25,481 nucleotides of DNA from assembly GCA_945897655.1 (NCBI GenBank), contig CAMDHB010000008.1:1-25481 (forward strand). Direction: 5' to 3'. Each line of letters starts with the position of its first letter. The stretch's first letter is position 1. The notes beneath the pieces were generated by a model that was not told where the DNA came from, made no database searches, and worked only from the letters and a program-made list of their open reading frames with translations. The stretch is from Pseudorhodobacter antarcticus (GTDB lineage Bacteria; Pseudomonadota; Alphaproteobacteria; Rhodobacterales; Rhodobacteraceae). Below, piece after piece: positions 6,011 through 12,637 of the stretch. A program made the translations under genes and the position numbers.

Positions 6011-7459
6011 ATGATCTGGTCTTTGGTCAAAATCGTCCTGTTCGTTGTGATCGTGGCCGCGGCAACCCTCGGCGCTGGCCGTCTGCTGGAAATCGAAGGC
6101 GTGGTCCGGCTTGCCGTGGCGGGATGGGAGTTCACGCTGGGGCCAATTCAAGCGATCGTCGCCGTTCTGCTGGCCCTGGCCGTCTTGTGGCTGTTGATGA
6201 AAGCCACCGGCCTGCTGATTGCCATTCTGCGCTTCTTGAACGGCGACGAAACCGCCGTGTCGCGCTTTTTTGACCGCAACCGCGAGGCGCGGGGGTATCA
6301 GGCGCTGGCTGACGGCCTGATTGCCCTAGCGGCGGGCGAAGGGCGGTTGGCGCTGATCAAAGCGCAGCGGGCGGAGGGGTATCTTGACCGTCCTGGCCTG
6401 ACCAGCCTACTGATGGCACAAGCTGCCGAAGCCGCAGGTGACGGCACCAAGGCGACCGAGGCTTACAAGGCATTGCTGGCCGATCCGCGCACCCGGTTTG
6501 TCGGTATTCGGGGTCTGCTGAAACAAAAACTGGCCGAGGGGGATACCGAAACCGCGCTGAAGCTGGCGGAAAAGGCGTTCGAGATGAAGCCGCGCCATGC
6601 CGAATCACAGGACATTCTGCTCAAGCTGCAATCCGAAAGTGCCGATTGGAAGGGTGCGCGCTCCACCTTGGGCGCGCAGCGGAAATCCGGGGCCCTGCCG
6701 AAAGATGTTTACCGCCGCCGCGATGCCGTTCTTGCCCTGCAAGAGGCGCGCACGGTGTTTGACGAAAACGCCTCGATCGAGGCGCGAGAGGCGGCGATTG
6801 CGGCCAATAAGCTGTCCCCTGACCTGATACCGGCGGCGGCGATGGCAGCGCGGTCCTATCTGGACAAGGGCGACAAGAAGAATGCGGTGCGCGTGCTGAA
6901 AAAAGCGTGGGAGGCGACGCCGCACCCCGACCTTGCCGCCGCCTTTGCCCAGATCGAGCCGGAAGAGACGCCGGACCAACGGCTGAAACGGTTCCGGGTG
7001 TTGACGGCGCTGCATCCCGAAAACCCCGAAACCCGGCTGCTTTTGGCCGAATTGAACATCGCCGCTGAGGATTTTTCGGCCGCCCGTAGAGCATTGGGTG
7101 ACCTGCCGACGGCACACCCGACGCATCGATCGCTGGCCATCATGGCGGCGGTTGAACGGGGCGAGGGGGCGGATGACGCGACGGTGCGCGCCTGGCTGTC
7201 CAAAGCGCTGACCTCGCCGCGCGGGCCGCAGTGGTGCTGCGACAAATGTCAGGCCATCCACTCGGAATGGGCGCCGATCTGCGGCAATTGTGGTGGGTTT
7301 GATACCCTGTCCTGGCGCGAACCGACCGAGACATCGGGCCCCAGTGCCACAGGGTCCGAATTGCTGCCTTTGCTGATCAACCGCCCCGGTGCTGCGTCAG
7401 ACAAGGCCGCACCCGAGGATGCCATTGATCTGGAAGCCGTGGGACGTCGGGCAAACTGA
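6011..7459 (+). CDS. HemY-type membrane TPR protein with C-terminal cysteine tetrad
   Basis: A 482-residue protein with two N-terminal membrane helices (about 5-22 and 44-64), the charged FFDRNREARGYQALADGLIALAAGE segment (86-110) that marks the HemY N-terminal domain, and a long TPR-like helical array (about 110-400) probably on the cytoplasmic side. The tail carries C410-x2-C413-x10-C424-x2-C427 and ends in FDTLSW, a rubredoxin-like metal site resembling the tail of LapB/YciM. HemY proteins of this type are linked genetically to haem synthesis, but no enzymatic activity is established; this is not the unrelated protoporphyrinogen oxidase also called HemY. It starts 9 bases after the mitofilin-like gene behind GGGGGCGG, so the two are surely co-transcribed. 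Confidence 0.85.
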   Translation: MIWSLVKIVLFVVIVAAATLGAGRLLEIEGVVRLAVAGWEFTLGPIQAIVAVLLALAVLWLLMKATGLLIAILRFLNGDETAVSRFFDRNREARGYQALADGLIALAAGEGRLALIKAQRAEGYLDRPGLTSLLMAQAAEAAGDGTKATEAYKALLADPRTRFVGIRGLLKQKLAEGDTETALKLAEKAFEMKPRHAESQDILLKLQSESADWKGARSTLGAQRKSGALPKDVYRRRDAVLALQEARTVFDENASIEAREAAIAANKLSPDLIPAAAMAARSYLDKGDKKNAVRVLKKAWEATPHPDLAAAFAQIEPEETPDQRLKRFRVLTALHPENPETRLLLAELNIAAEDFSAARRALGDLPTAHPTHRSLAIMAAVERGEGADDATVRAWLSKALTSPRGPQWCCDKCQAIHSEWAPICGNCGGFDTLSWREPTETSGPSATGSELLPLLINRPGAASDKAAPEDAIDLEAVGRRAN

Positions 7460-7466
7460 ACGGGCG

Positions 7467-7485
7467 TCAGGCCGCAAAGGCCTGA
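7467..7485. other. Perfect hairpin between converging genes
   Basis: The arms TCAGGCC (7467-7473) and GGCCTGA (7479-7485) form a 7-bp stem with loop GCAAA. It starts 8 bases after the HemY-type stop and includes the stop codon of the converging Hpt gene. Neither strand has a following T-run, so termination there would be weak or factor-assisted. Confidence 0.4.
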
Positions 7486-7796
7486 TCGACGCCGCTTTGA
7501 AAGGCGGACTTCGAGGCGAAATAGGTGGACCGGACCGCATCCAGATCGACGCCGGTGTCACCGGCAGCGGCGCGGCGTTCGCCTTCCTGGCACAGGCCCG
7601 ACAGCGCATCGAACCCAAGGTTCAGCGCCGCACCCTTCAGAAAGTGCAAATCCGCCTCCAGCGCCTTGGCGGACATGTTGGCTGACAGGCGAGAGACGGC
7701 GTCGTCAGCCTCCTCCAAGAACATCACCGCAACTTCGCTGAAATCGTCTGCGCCGATTTCGGCGCGCAATTCCTTGACGCGTTCCCAATCAATCAT
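7467..7796 (-). CDS. Hpt domain phosphotransfer protein
   Basis: A 109-residue stand-alone histidine phosphotransfer protein. The phosphoacceptor motif is ADLHFLKGAALNLGF, with His51 as the likely phosphorylated residue and the HxxKGxxxxxG pattern typical of Hpt helices. The remainder is helical and there are no other domains. It would relay phosphate between receiver domains; its natural candidate partner is the receiver of the divergent PP2C gene that begins 178 bases away. ATG 7796 is chosen because upstream in-frame codons lack a good ribosome site. It converges with the HemY-type gene, with stops 8 bases apart. Confidence 0.88.
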   Translation of the reverse strand: MIDWERVKELRAEIGADDFSEVAVMFLEEADDAVSRLSANMSAKALEADLHFLKGAALNLGFDALSGLCQEGERRAAAGDTGVDLDAVRSTYFASKSAFQSGVDQAFAA

Positions 7797-7974
7797 GATG
7801 CATACCGCCCCCCGGCGGCCTCCCTTAACCCATGACCCAGACTGCACGGTCGATCTTAACAAACCGTATGGGACCCCGGGGCCAAGAACAGAGGGTTTTA
7901 GGCTTCACGCAACTTTAAGAGGTCGCCACCTAAATGGGCGAGGAACGATCAGGCGTATTTCGGTGACAGCCACA
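7797..7974. promoter_or_regulatory. Divergent promoter region, Hpt / receiver-PP2C genes
   Basis: A 178-base spacer from which both signalling genes must be transcribed. It contains several isolated TTAA motifs (for example in the CTTAAC near 7826 and 7855 and the TTTAAG near 7914), but no pair with the spacing of a full CtrA site. I cannot place a convincing -35/-10 pair on either strand. Confidence 0.4.
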
Positions 7975-9234
7975 ATGACCCAGCGCGATGAACACCCTGC
8001 ACCCGCCGCGGCGGGACGGATGCGCGTGCTGATCGTGGACGACAGCAAGGCACAGCGCCGCATTCTGGCGGTGCAACTGGCCCGATGGGGTTACCGAGTG
8101 TCCGAGGCGGAAAGCGGCGAAGCGGCACTAGCCCTGTGTGAAAAACAGGGTTTTGACATCGTCTTGTCGGACTGGATGATGCCCGGAATGACGGGGTTGG
8201 AGTTGTGCAAGGCGTTTCGCGCCCTGCCGCGCGAGGGGTATGGCTATTTCATCCTTCTGACCTCCAAATCCGAAAAGACTGAAATCGCAAGCGGTCTGGA
8301 AAATGGCGCGGATGATTTTCTGGCCAAGCCTGTGAATTCTGACGAACTGCGTGCGCGTTTGCGTGTGGGGGAACGGATCGTCAGCATGCAGCAGGAGTTG
8401 GTGATTAAGAATCACCTTGTGGGCAGCACGCTGGACCAGTTGCAGCGCCTGTACGATTCGCTTGACCGCGACCTGATTGAGGCCAAAAAGCTGCAACAGT
8501 CCCTGATCCGCGACCGTCACCGCGATTTTGGGCGGGGGCAGGCGTCGATGATGATGCAGCCCTCTGGCCATGTGGGCGGCGATCTGGTCGGGTCCTTTGT
8601 CATTGATGCAGACCGGATTGCGGTGTTCTCGGTCGATGTGTCGGGGCATGGCGTGGCGTCGGCCATGATGACGGCCCGGTTGGCGGGGCTGTTGTCGGGC
8701 GGGTCGCCCGAACAGAACATCGCCCTGACCGTCAACCCCGATGGGTCCCGCAACGCGGTGCCCCCCGAGGAAGTGGCCTTCCGCCTGAACCGCCTGATGA
8801 TCGAGGATGTTCAGGTCGATCAGTACTTCACTATGGCCTATGCGGAAATCGACCTTCGGTCAGGCCAGGTCAAACTGGTTCAGGCTGGGCATCCCCATCC
8901 GCTGCTGATCCGCAAGGATGGCCAGATGCTGTCGCTTGGCGTGGGTGGTTTGCCAATCGGCCTGATTCCCGGGGCCACCTATGATGCCATGACAACGGTC
9001 CTTGCGCCCGGTGATCGGCTGTTCCTTGTGTCTGACGGCGTGACCGAATGCCCCGATCCCTTGGGAAATGAGCTTGGCACGGACGGGATGATCACCCTGC
9101 TTGCCCAGTCTGTCCACCTGCCCAGCCCGAACCTGCTGGAAGCGCTGATGTGGGATCTGGCAAACTTCTTTGTTGGAAACGATTTCCCGGATGACGTGTC
9201 GGGGCTAATGTTTGACTACCGCGGCCCAACCTGA
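7975..9234 (+). CDS. Response regulator with PP2C (SpoIIE/RsbU-type) phosphatase domain, RbaY-like
   Basis: A 419-residue protein in three parts. Receiver domain (about 16-131): acidic pair Asp22/Asp23, phosphoacceptor Asp66 in SDWMMPGMTG, Thr96 and Lys118. Coiled-coil linker (about 134-178). PP2C-type Ser/Thr phosphatase domain (about 188-415): GGD (Asp203), DVSGHG (Asp221), LVSDGVTE (Asp354) and DDVSG (Asp406/407) supply the metal ligands. In the RsbU logic such proteins dephosphorylate an anti-sigma-factor antagonist; Rhodobacter RbaY has this architecture and acts in the RbaV/RbaW pathway that affects gene transfer agent production. Orthology to RbaY is inference; no RbaV/RbaW genes are in the window. 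ATG 7975 is chosen; GTG 7963 is an alternative. Confidence 0.88.
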   Translation: MTQRDEHPAPAAAGRMRVLIVDDSKAQRRILAVQLARWGYRVSEAESGEAALALCEKQGFDIVLSDWMMPGMTGLELCKAFRALPREGYGYFILLTSKSEKTEIASGLENGADDFLAKPVNSDELRARLRVGERIVSMQQELVIKNHLVGSTLDQLQRLYDSLDRDLIEAKKLQQSLIRDRHRDFGRGQASMMMQPSGHVGGDLVGSFVIDADRIAVFSVDVSGHGVASAMMTARLAGLLSGGSPEQNIALTVNPDGSRNAVPPEEVAFRLNRLMIEDVQVDQYFTMAYAEIDLRSGQVKLVQAGHPHPLLIRKDGQMLSLGVGGLPIGLIPGATYDAMTTVLAPGDRLFLVSDGVTECPDPLGNELGTDGMITLLAQSVHLPSPNLLEALMWDLANFFVGNDFPDDVSGLMFDYRGPT

Positions 9235-9668
9235 CGCAAGGCCAGTTCCAACATAACCCGGTCCCCCTCGTTTATGATCAGGTCAAGCGCGCGGTGTGCC
9301 GGTGCCCAGACGGCGGTATGCCCCGCCTCGGTTGGCGGGCCCATCCGCAGAGTTGGGCGGGCCACAAAGATGATGCAGACCTTTTCGGCCCATTTGTCGT
9401 ATTCCTGCATATAGGTGAACCGCCGAAAGGTGCCCAGATGGCGCACCGGGCCGATGTGCCAGCCGGTTTCCTCCATCACCTCGCGGTGAAATGCCGGGAT
9501 GGGTTGTTCGCCCGGGTCAACGCCGCCGCCGGGCAACTGATATTCGGGAACCGGGCTGGCCTGATGCGTCAGCAACACGTCGTTGCCATCCAGCAGAACG
9601 CCGTAAACCCCGGGACGCCGACGATACCGCTGACCCGCCTTGACCGCCTCTCCGTAACGTTTGATCAT
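9216..9668 (-). CDS. NUDIX hydrolase
   Basis: A 150-residue protein with a complete NUDIX box at residues 48-70, reading GGGVDPGEQP followed by REVMEETGW, which fits Gx5Ex7REUxEExGU. It should hydrolyse a nucleoside diphosphate linked to another group; the true substrate cannot be read from sequence. Start ATG 9668 follows AAGGAGAAGCC, an ideal ribosome site. The last 19 bases overlap the 3' end of the PP2C gene tail to tail. It is divergent from hslO with a 75-base shared promoter region, so it is probably monocistronic. Confidence 0.9.
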   Translation of the reverse strand: MIKRYGEAVKAGQRYRRRPGVYGVLLDGNDVLLTHQASPVPEYQLPGGGVDPGEQPIPAFHREVMEETGWHIGPVRHLGTFRRFTYMQEYDKWAEKVCIIFVARPTLRMGPPTEAGHTAVWAPAHRALDLIINEGDRVMLELALRQVGPR

Positions 9669-9676
9669 GGCTTCTC

Positions 9677-9704
9677 CTTGGTCGCCCGGTTGCCGTGACT
9701 ATAT
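9677..9704 (+). promoter_or_regulatory. Candidate heat-shock (RpoH-like) promoter of hslO
   Basis: CTTG at 9677-9680 and CTATAT at 9699-9704 are separated by 18 bases, close to the alphaproteobacterial RpoH pattern (CTTG, 17-18 bases, CyTATnT). The same bases also fit a sigma-70 reading (TTGGTC at 9678, TATATT at 9700, 16-base spacer). The predicted start near 9711 leaves a leader of about 32 bases with AGGAA before the ATG. Hsp33 is a known heat- and redox-stress chaperone, which suits this reading. Confidence 0.5.
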
Positions 9705-9743
9705 TGGCGCGGTATGCCAAGGTTGAATAACTTAGGAAACCCC

Positions 9744-10742
9744 ATGACGACGGTCAAGCAAATCACTTGGGACGATGCCGTCCTGCCCTTTCAACTTGAC
9801 CGCTCGGACATCCGCGGTCGGGTCGCGCGTCTGGACGGCGTTCTGGATGAGGTTCTGCGCCAACACAACTATCCCCCGCAGATCGAAGCGCTGGTTGCCG
9901 AAGCAACACTGCTGACCGCGCTGATCGGCCAGACGGTCAAACTGCGGTGGAAGCTGTCGTTGCAGGTGCGCGGCAAGGGCGCGGCGCGGCTGATCGCGAC
10001 CGATTATTATGGCCCCAGCGATGACGGATCGCCCGCCCGCATCCGCGCCTATGCCAGCTATGACGCAGATCAGCTTGACCCCACTGCCACCCCGTTCAGC
10101 CAGATTGGCGCGGGGTATCTTGCGGTCATGCTGGATCAAGGCACTGATATGACGCCGTATCAAGGGTTCACCCCGATCGCGGGGCAGTCCTTGTCGGATT
10201 GCGCACAGACCTATTTTGCCCAATCAGAACAGCTTCCCACCCGCTTTGCTGTGACCTTTGGCAAAAGCCAGTTGCCGGGCCAGCCCGCAGGATGGCGGGC
10301 CGGGGGCGTGATGTTGCAGCACATGCCCAGCGTCGGCGGGTCTGTTGCCGCCGAGTTTGGCAGTGGTGAGGGTGGCTTGCTGAGCCATGTCGATATCCTG
10401 GCCGGGGACGAGGCGGAAAACTGGACCCGCGCCAACATCCTTCTGGACACGGTCGAGGAGATGGAGCTTATCGGCCCCTCGCTTTCCCCAACCGATCTGC
10501 TGATCCGGCTGTTTCACGAAGAGCAGCCCCGCGTGTTTGATGCAACACCAGTCCGGTTTGGCTGTTCGTGTTCGTCCGAAAAGGTGCGCAGCACGATGTC
10601 GATCTATTCCCAGAAAGACATCCAGACGATGACGACCAAGGATGGTCTGGTCACCGCCGATTGCCAGTTTTGCGGGGCGCATTACGAATTTGACCCCACA
10701 ACACTGGGATTCGAAGCCGAAAGCCTGCGTAATGCCCCATGA
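9744..10742 (+). CDS. hslO: Redox-regulated chaperone Hsp33
   Basis: A 332-residue cytoplasmic holdase that is inactive when reduced and zinc-bound, and unfolds to bind clients when its cysteines are oxidised. The switch domain cysteines are visible as CSC (Cys274, Cys276) and CQFC (Cys307, Cys310), the CxC...CxxC pattern that binds zinc. The N-terminal core is normal: LDGVLDEVL, LLTALIGQTVKLRWKLSLQVRG and DLLIRLFHEE. ATG 9744 follows AGGAA at 5-base spacing; the frame also opens at 9714 but without a ribosome site. Its end overlaps the next gene by 11 bases, so it heads a likely hslO-NUDIX-cca operon. Alphaproteobacterial Hsp33 of this size is typical. Confidence 0.94.
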   Translation: MTTVKQITWDDAVLPFQLDRSDIRGRVARLDGVLDEVLRQHNYPPQIEALVAEATLLTALIGQTVKLRWKLSLQVRGKGAARLIATDYYGPSDDGSPARIRAYASYDADQLDPTATPFSQIGAGYLAVMLDQGTDMTPYQGFTPIAGQSLSDCAQTYFAQSEQLPTRFAVTFGKSQLPGQPAGWRAGGVMLQHMPSVGGSVAAEFGSGEGGLLSHVDILAGDEAENWTRANILLDTVEEMELIGPSLSPTDLLIRLFHEEQPRVFDATPVRFGCSCSSEKVRSTMSIYSQKDIQTMTTKDGLVTADCQFCGAHYEFDPTTLGFEAESLRNAP

Positions 10743-11325
10743 AGCGCGGCTGCTGGCAGCACTTGGCCGCCAGTCCGGCGCGTCTTCTGACCATGACCTG
10801 AACGGTGGCCTGGGCCTGCCGCCGGAACGCAATCTGCGGGCGGCGGCGGTTCTGGTGGCAATCTGGGACCGTGACGGTGAGGCCCATGTGGTTTTGACCA
10901 AGCGGGCATCGCATCTGAAGCACCATCCCGGCCAGATCGCTTTTCCCGGCGGCAAGATCGAGGACAGCGACCAAGGCCCTGAAGCCGCGGCCCTGCGTGA
11001 GGCGCAAGAGGAAACCGGTCTGGACCCAGGCGCGGTGCAGGTCTTGGGCACCCTGGCCCCGCATCAGACCGTGACGGGGTTCATGGTGACCCCCGTAGTC
11101 GCCCGCATCCATGCGGCGTTTGACCCGCGTCCCGACCCGTCCGAGGTTGAGGAGGTTTTTGCCGTACCCCTGTCTCATGTGCTGGACCCCGGTCGATACC
11201 GGGTTGAGGGGCGGCAATGGCGGGGGCAATTGCGGCGATATTACACGGTGCCCTGGGGCCCATATTACATCTGGGGGGCCACGGCGCGGATATTGTACGG
11301 GCTGGCGCAGCGGGTGGCGGGATGA
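10732..11325 (+). CDS. CoA pyrophosphatase-type NUDIX hydrolase
   Basis: A 197-residue protein of the NudL/NUDT7 subgroup. The UPF0035-type signature VVLTKRASHLKHHPGQIAFPGG (about residues 53-74) precedes the NUDIX helix EAAALREAQEETGL (84-97). Relatives cleave CoA and its thioesters to acyl-phosphopantetheine and 3',5'-ADP; other substrates cannot be excluded. The start ATG 10732 lies inside the last codons of hslO (11-base overlap) and its stop overlaps the cca start as ATGA. This nesting implies coupled translation. The frame upstream of 10732 is antisense-like filler inside hslO. Confidence 0.88.
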   Translation: MPHEARLLAALGRQSGASSDHDLNGGLGLPPERNLRAAAVLVAIWDRDGEAHVVLTKRASHLKHHPGQIAFPGGKIEDSDQGPEAAALREAQEETGLDPGAVQVLGTLAPHQTVTGFMVTPVVARIHAAFDPRPDPSEVEEVFAVPLSHVLDPGRYRVEGRQWRGQLRRYYTVPWGPYYIWGATARILYGLAQRVAG

Positions 11326-12476
11326 TCCTGCAGGACGCCTGGGTCAGACAGCCGGGCACACAGGCGCTGTGCGCCGCCCTTGGCCTGTCCGGATTTCGCG
11401 TGCTGTTCGTCGGCGGTTGTGTACGCAATGCCCTTTTGGGCAGCCCTGTCGTTGATATTGACATCGCGACAGACGCCCTGCCCCAACAGGTGACAGAGAT
11501 TGCCCAGAATGCAGGCTTCAAGGTCATTCCGACCGGCATTGATCATGGCACCGTGACCGTCATCGCCTCTGGCGTGCAACACGAGGTGACAACCTTCCGC
11601 CGGGACGTGGCAACCGATGGCCGCCACGCCATCGTCGCCTTTTCAACCGACCTGATGCAGGACGCCGCCCGCCGCGACTTCACGATCAACGCGCTTTATG
11701 CCGAGCCTTCGGGCGAGGTGATTGATCCCTTGGGCGGCATGACGGACCTGCGCGCACGCAGGGTCCGGTTTGTCGGCGACCCGCATCAGCGTATCCGCGA
11801 GGATTATTTGCGCATCCTGAGGTTTTTCCGCTTTCACGCCGTCTATGGCGACCTGACCGCCGGGCCCGATGCCGATGGCCTAGCCGCCTGCGCCGAGCAT
11901 GCCGAGGGGATCGCGGCCCTGTCCCACGAACGGATCGGGGCCGAGGTCAGAAAGCTGTTGATGGCGGATAACCCGGCCCCGGCTGTGGCCTCCATGGCGG
12001 CGACGGGTGTGCTGGCGCAAATTCTGCCCGGGGCCGATCACCGTGCCTTGGCACCCCTGATCCATCTGGAGGAGGAGACCCCGCCCCGCTGGCAGCGCCG
12101 GCTTGCGGCCCTAGGCGGTAGCCAGGAAAAGCTGCGACTGTCGCGTCAGGAAGGCGCCGAAATGGTCCGCATCAGAGAGGAGATAGGTTCGGGCCAATCA
12201 CCCGCCGCCCTGGGCTGGTCCTTGGGTGTGACTCCGGCTGTTGACGTGATGCTGTGTCGCGCTGCAGTGCTGGAGATGGCCCTGCCACAGAACTGGCATG
12301 CCGAAGTGCAGCGTGGCGCGCAATCTGCCTTTCCCATAACTGCGGCCGACCTGATGCCAGCTTTGCAAGGCCCGGAATTGGGGCTGCGGCTGAAGGCGTT
12401 GCAGGCCATCTGGCTGCGGTCAGGTCTGATCATGACAAAGGCCGAACTGCTGCATTCCCTACCGAATGAGGGGTGA
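11322..12476 (+). CDS. cca: CCA tRNA nucleotidyltransferase / poly(A) polymerase family
   Basis: A 384-residue class II nucleotidyltransferase. Motifs: the glycine loop FVGGCVRNALLG (29-40), the catalytic aspartates in VDIDIATD (Asp45, Asp47), RRDFTINALY, the nucleotide-binding FVGDPHQRIREDYLRILRFFRF, and a helical tRNA-binding C-terminal half. It repairs or adds the 3' CCA end of tRNAs in the cytoplasm. Poly(A) polymerase I shares the fold, but the compact length and the NUDIX-cca neighbourhood common in Rhodobacteraceae favour CCA addition. ATG 11322 overlaps the NUDIX stop by four bases; the frame extends back to 11217 only as overlap with that gene. Confidence 0.92.
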   Translation: MILQDAWVRQPGTQALCAALGLSGFRVLFVGGCVRNALLGSPVVDIDIATDALPQQVTEIAQNAGFKVIPTGIDHGTVTVIASGVQHEVTTFRRDVATDGRHAIVAFSTDLMQDAARRDFTINALYAEPSGEVIDPLGGMTDLRARRVRFVGDPHQRIREDYLRILRFFRFHAVYGDLTAGPDADGLAACAEHAEGIAALSHERIGAEVRKLLMADNPAPAVASMAATGVLAQILPGADHRALAPLIHLEEETPPRWQRRLAALGGSQEKLRLSRQEGAEMVRIREEIGSGQSPAALGWSLGVTPAVDVMLCRAAVLEMALPQNWHAEVQRGAQSAFPITAADLMPALQGPELGLRLKALQAIWLRSGLIMTKAELLHSLPNEG

Positions 12477-12527
12477 CAATTCCAGATTGTTCCGCTAAGG
12501 GGATGGCAGCAACAACAGGAGAGCGGC

Positions 12528-12560
12528 ATGGAATACGGGATCATTATCAGTCTGGCCTAA
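12528..12560 (+). CDS. Possible 10-codon leader peptide upstream of the ABC exporters
   Basis: MEYGIIISLA then TAA, preceded by ACAGGAGAG at good spacing. It lies in the 161-base gap between cca and the first ABC gene, which otherwise has no strong ribosome site. Eighteen bases after its stop begins a hairpin (GGCGGT 12579-12584 with ACCGCC 12595-12600), and a smaller CCC/GGG hairpin (12571-12580) shares bases with it. The layout resembles an upstream-ORF attenuator, but there is no regulatory amino-acid run. Chance occurrence of a short frame with a ribosome-like site is possible. Confidence 0.3.
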   Translation: MEYGIIISLA

Positions 12561-12637
12561 GCCGACCGATCCCGTTTGGGCGGTCCGCCTGGGAACCGCC
12601 GCACCCTTTGTCGCAACGCCAATAGACAGGCCTCTCC

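Noticed and set aside
7797..7974. CtrA binding sites between the Hpt and PP2C genes
   Set aside because: Several TTAA motifs are present, but none pair with the seven-base spacing of a full CtrA site, so only half-sites can be claimed.
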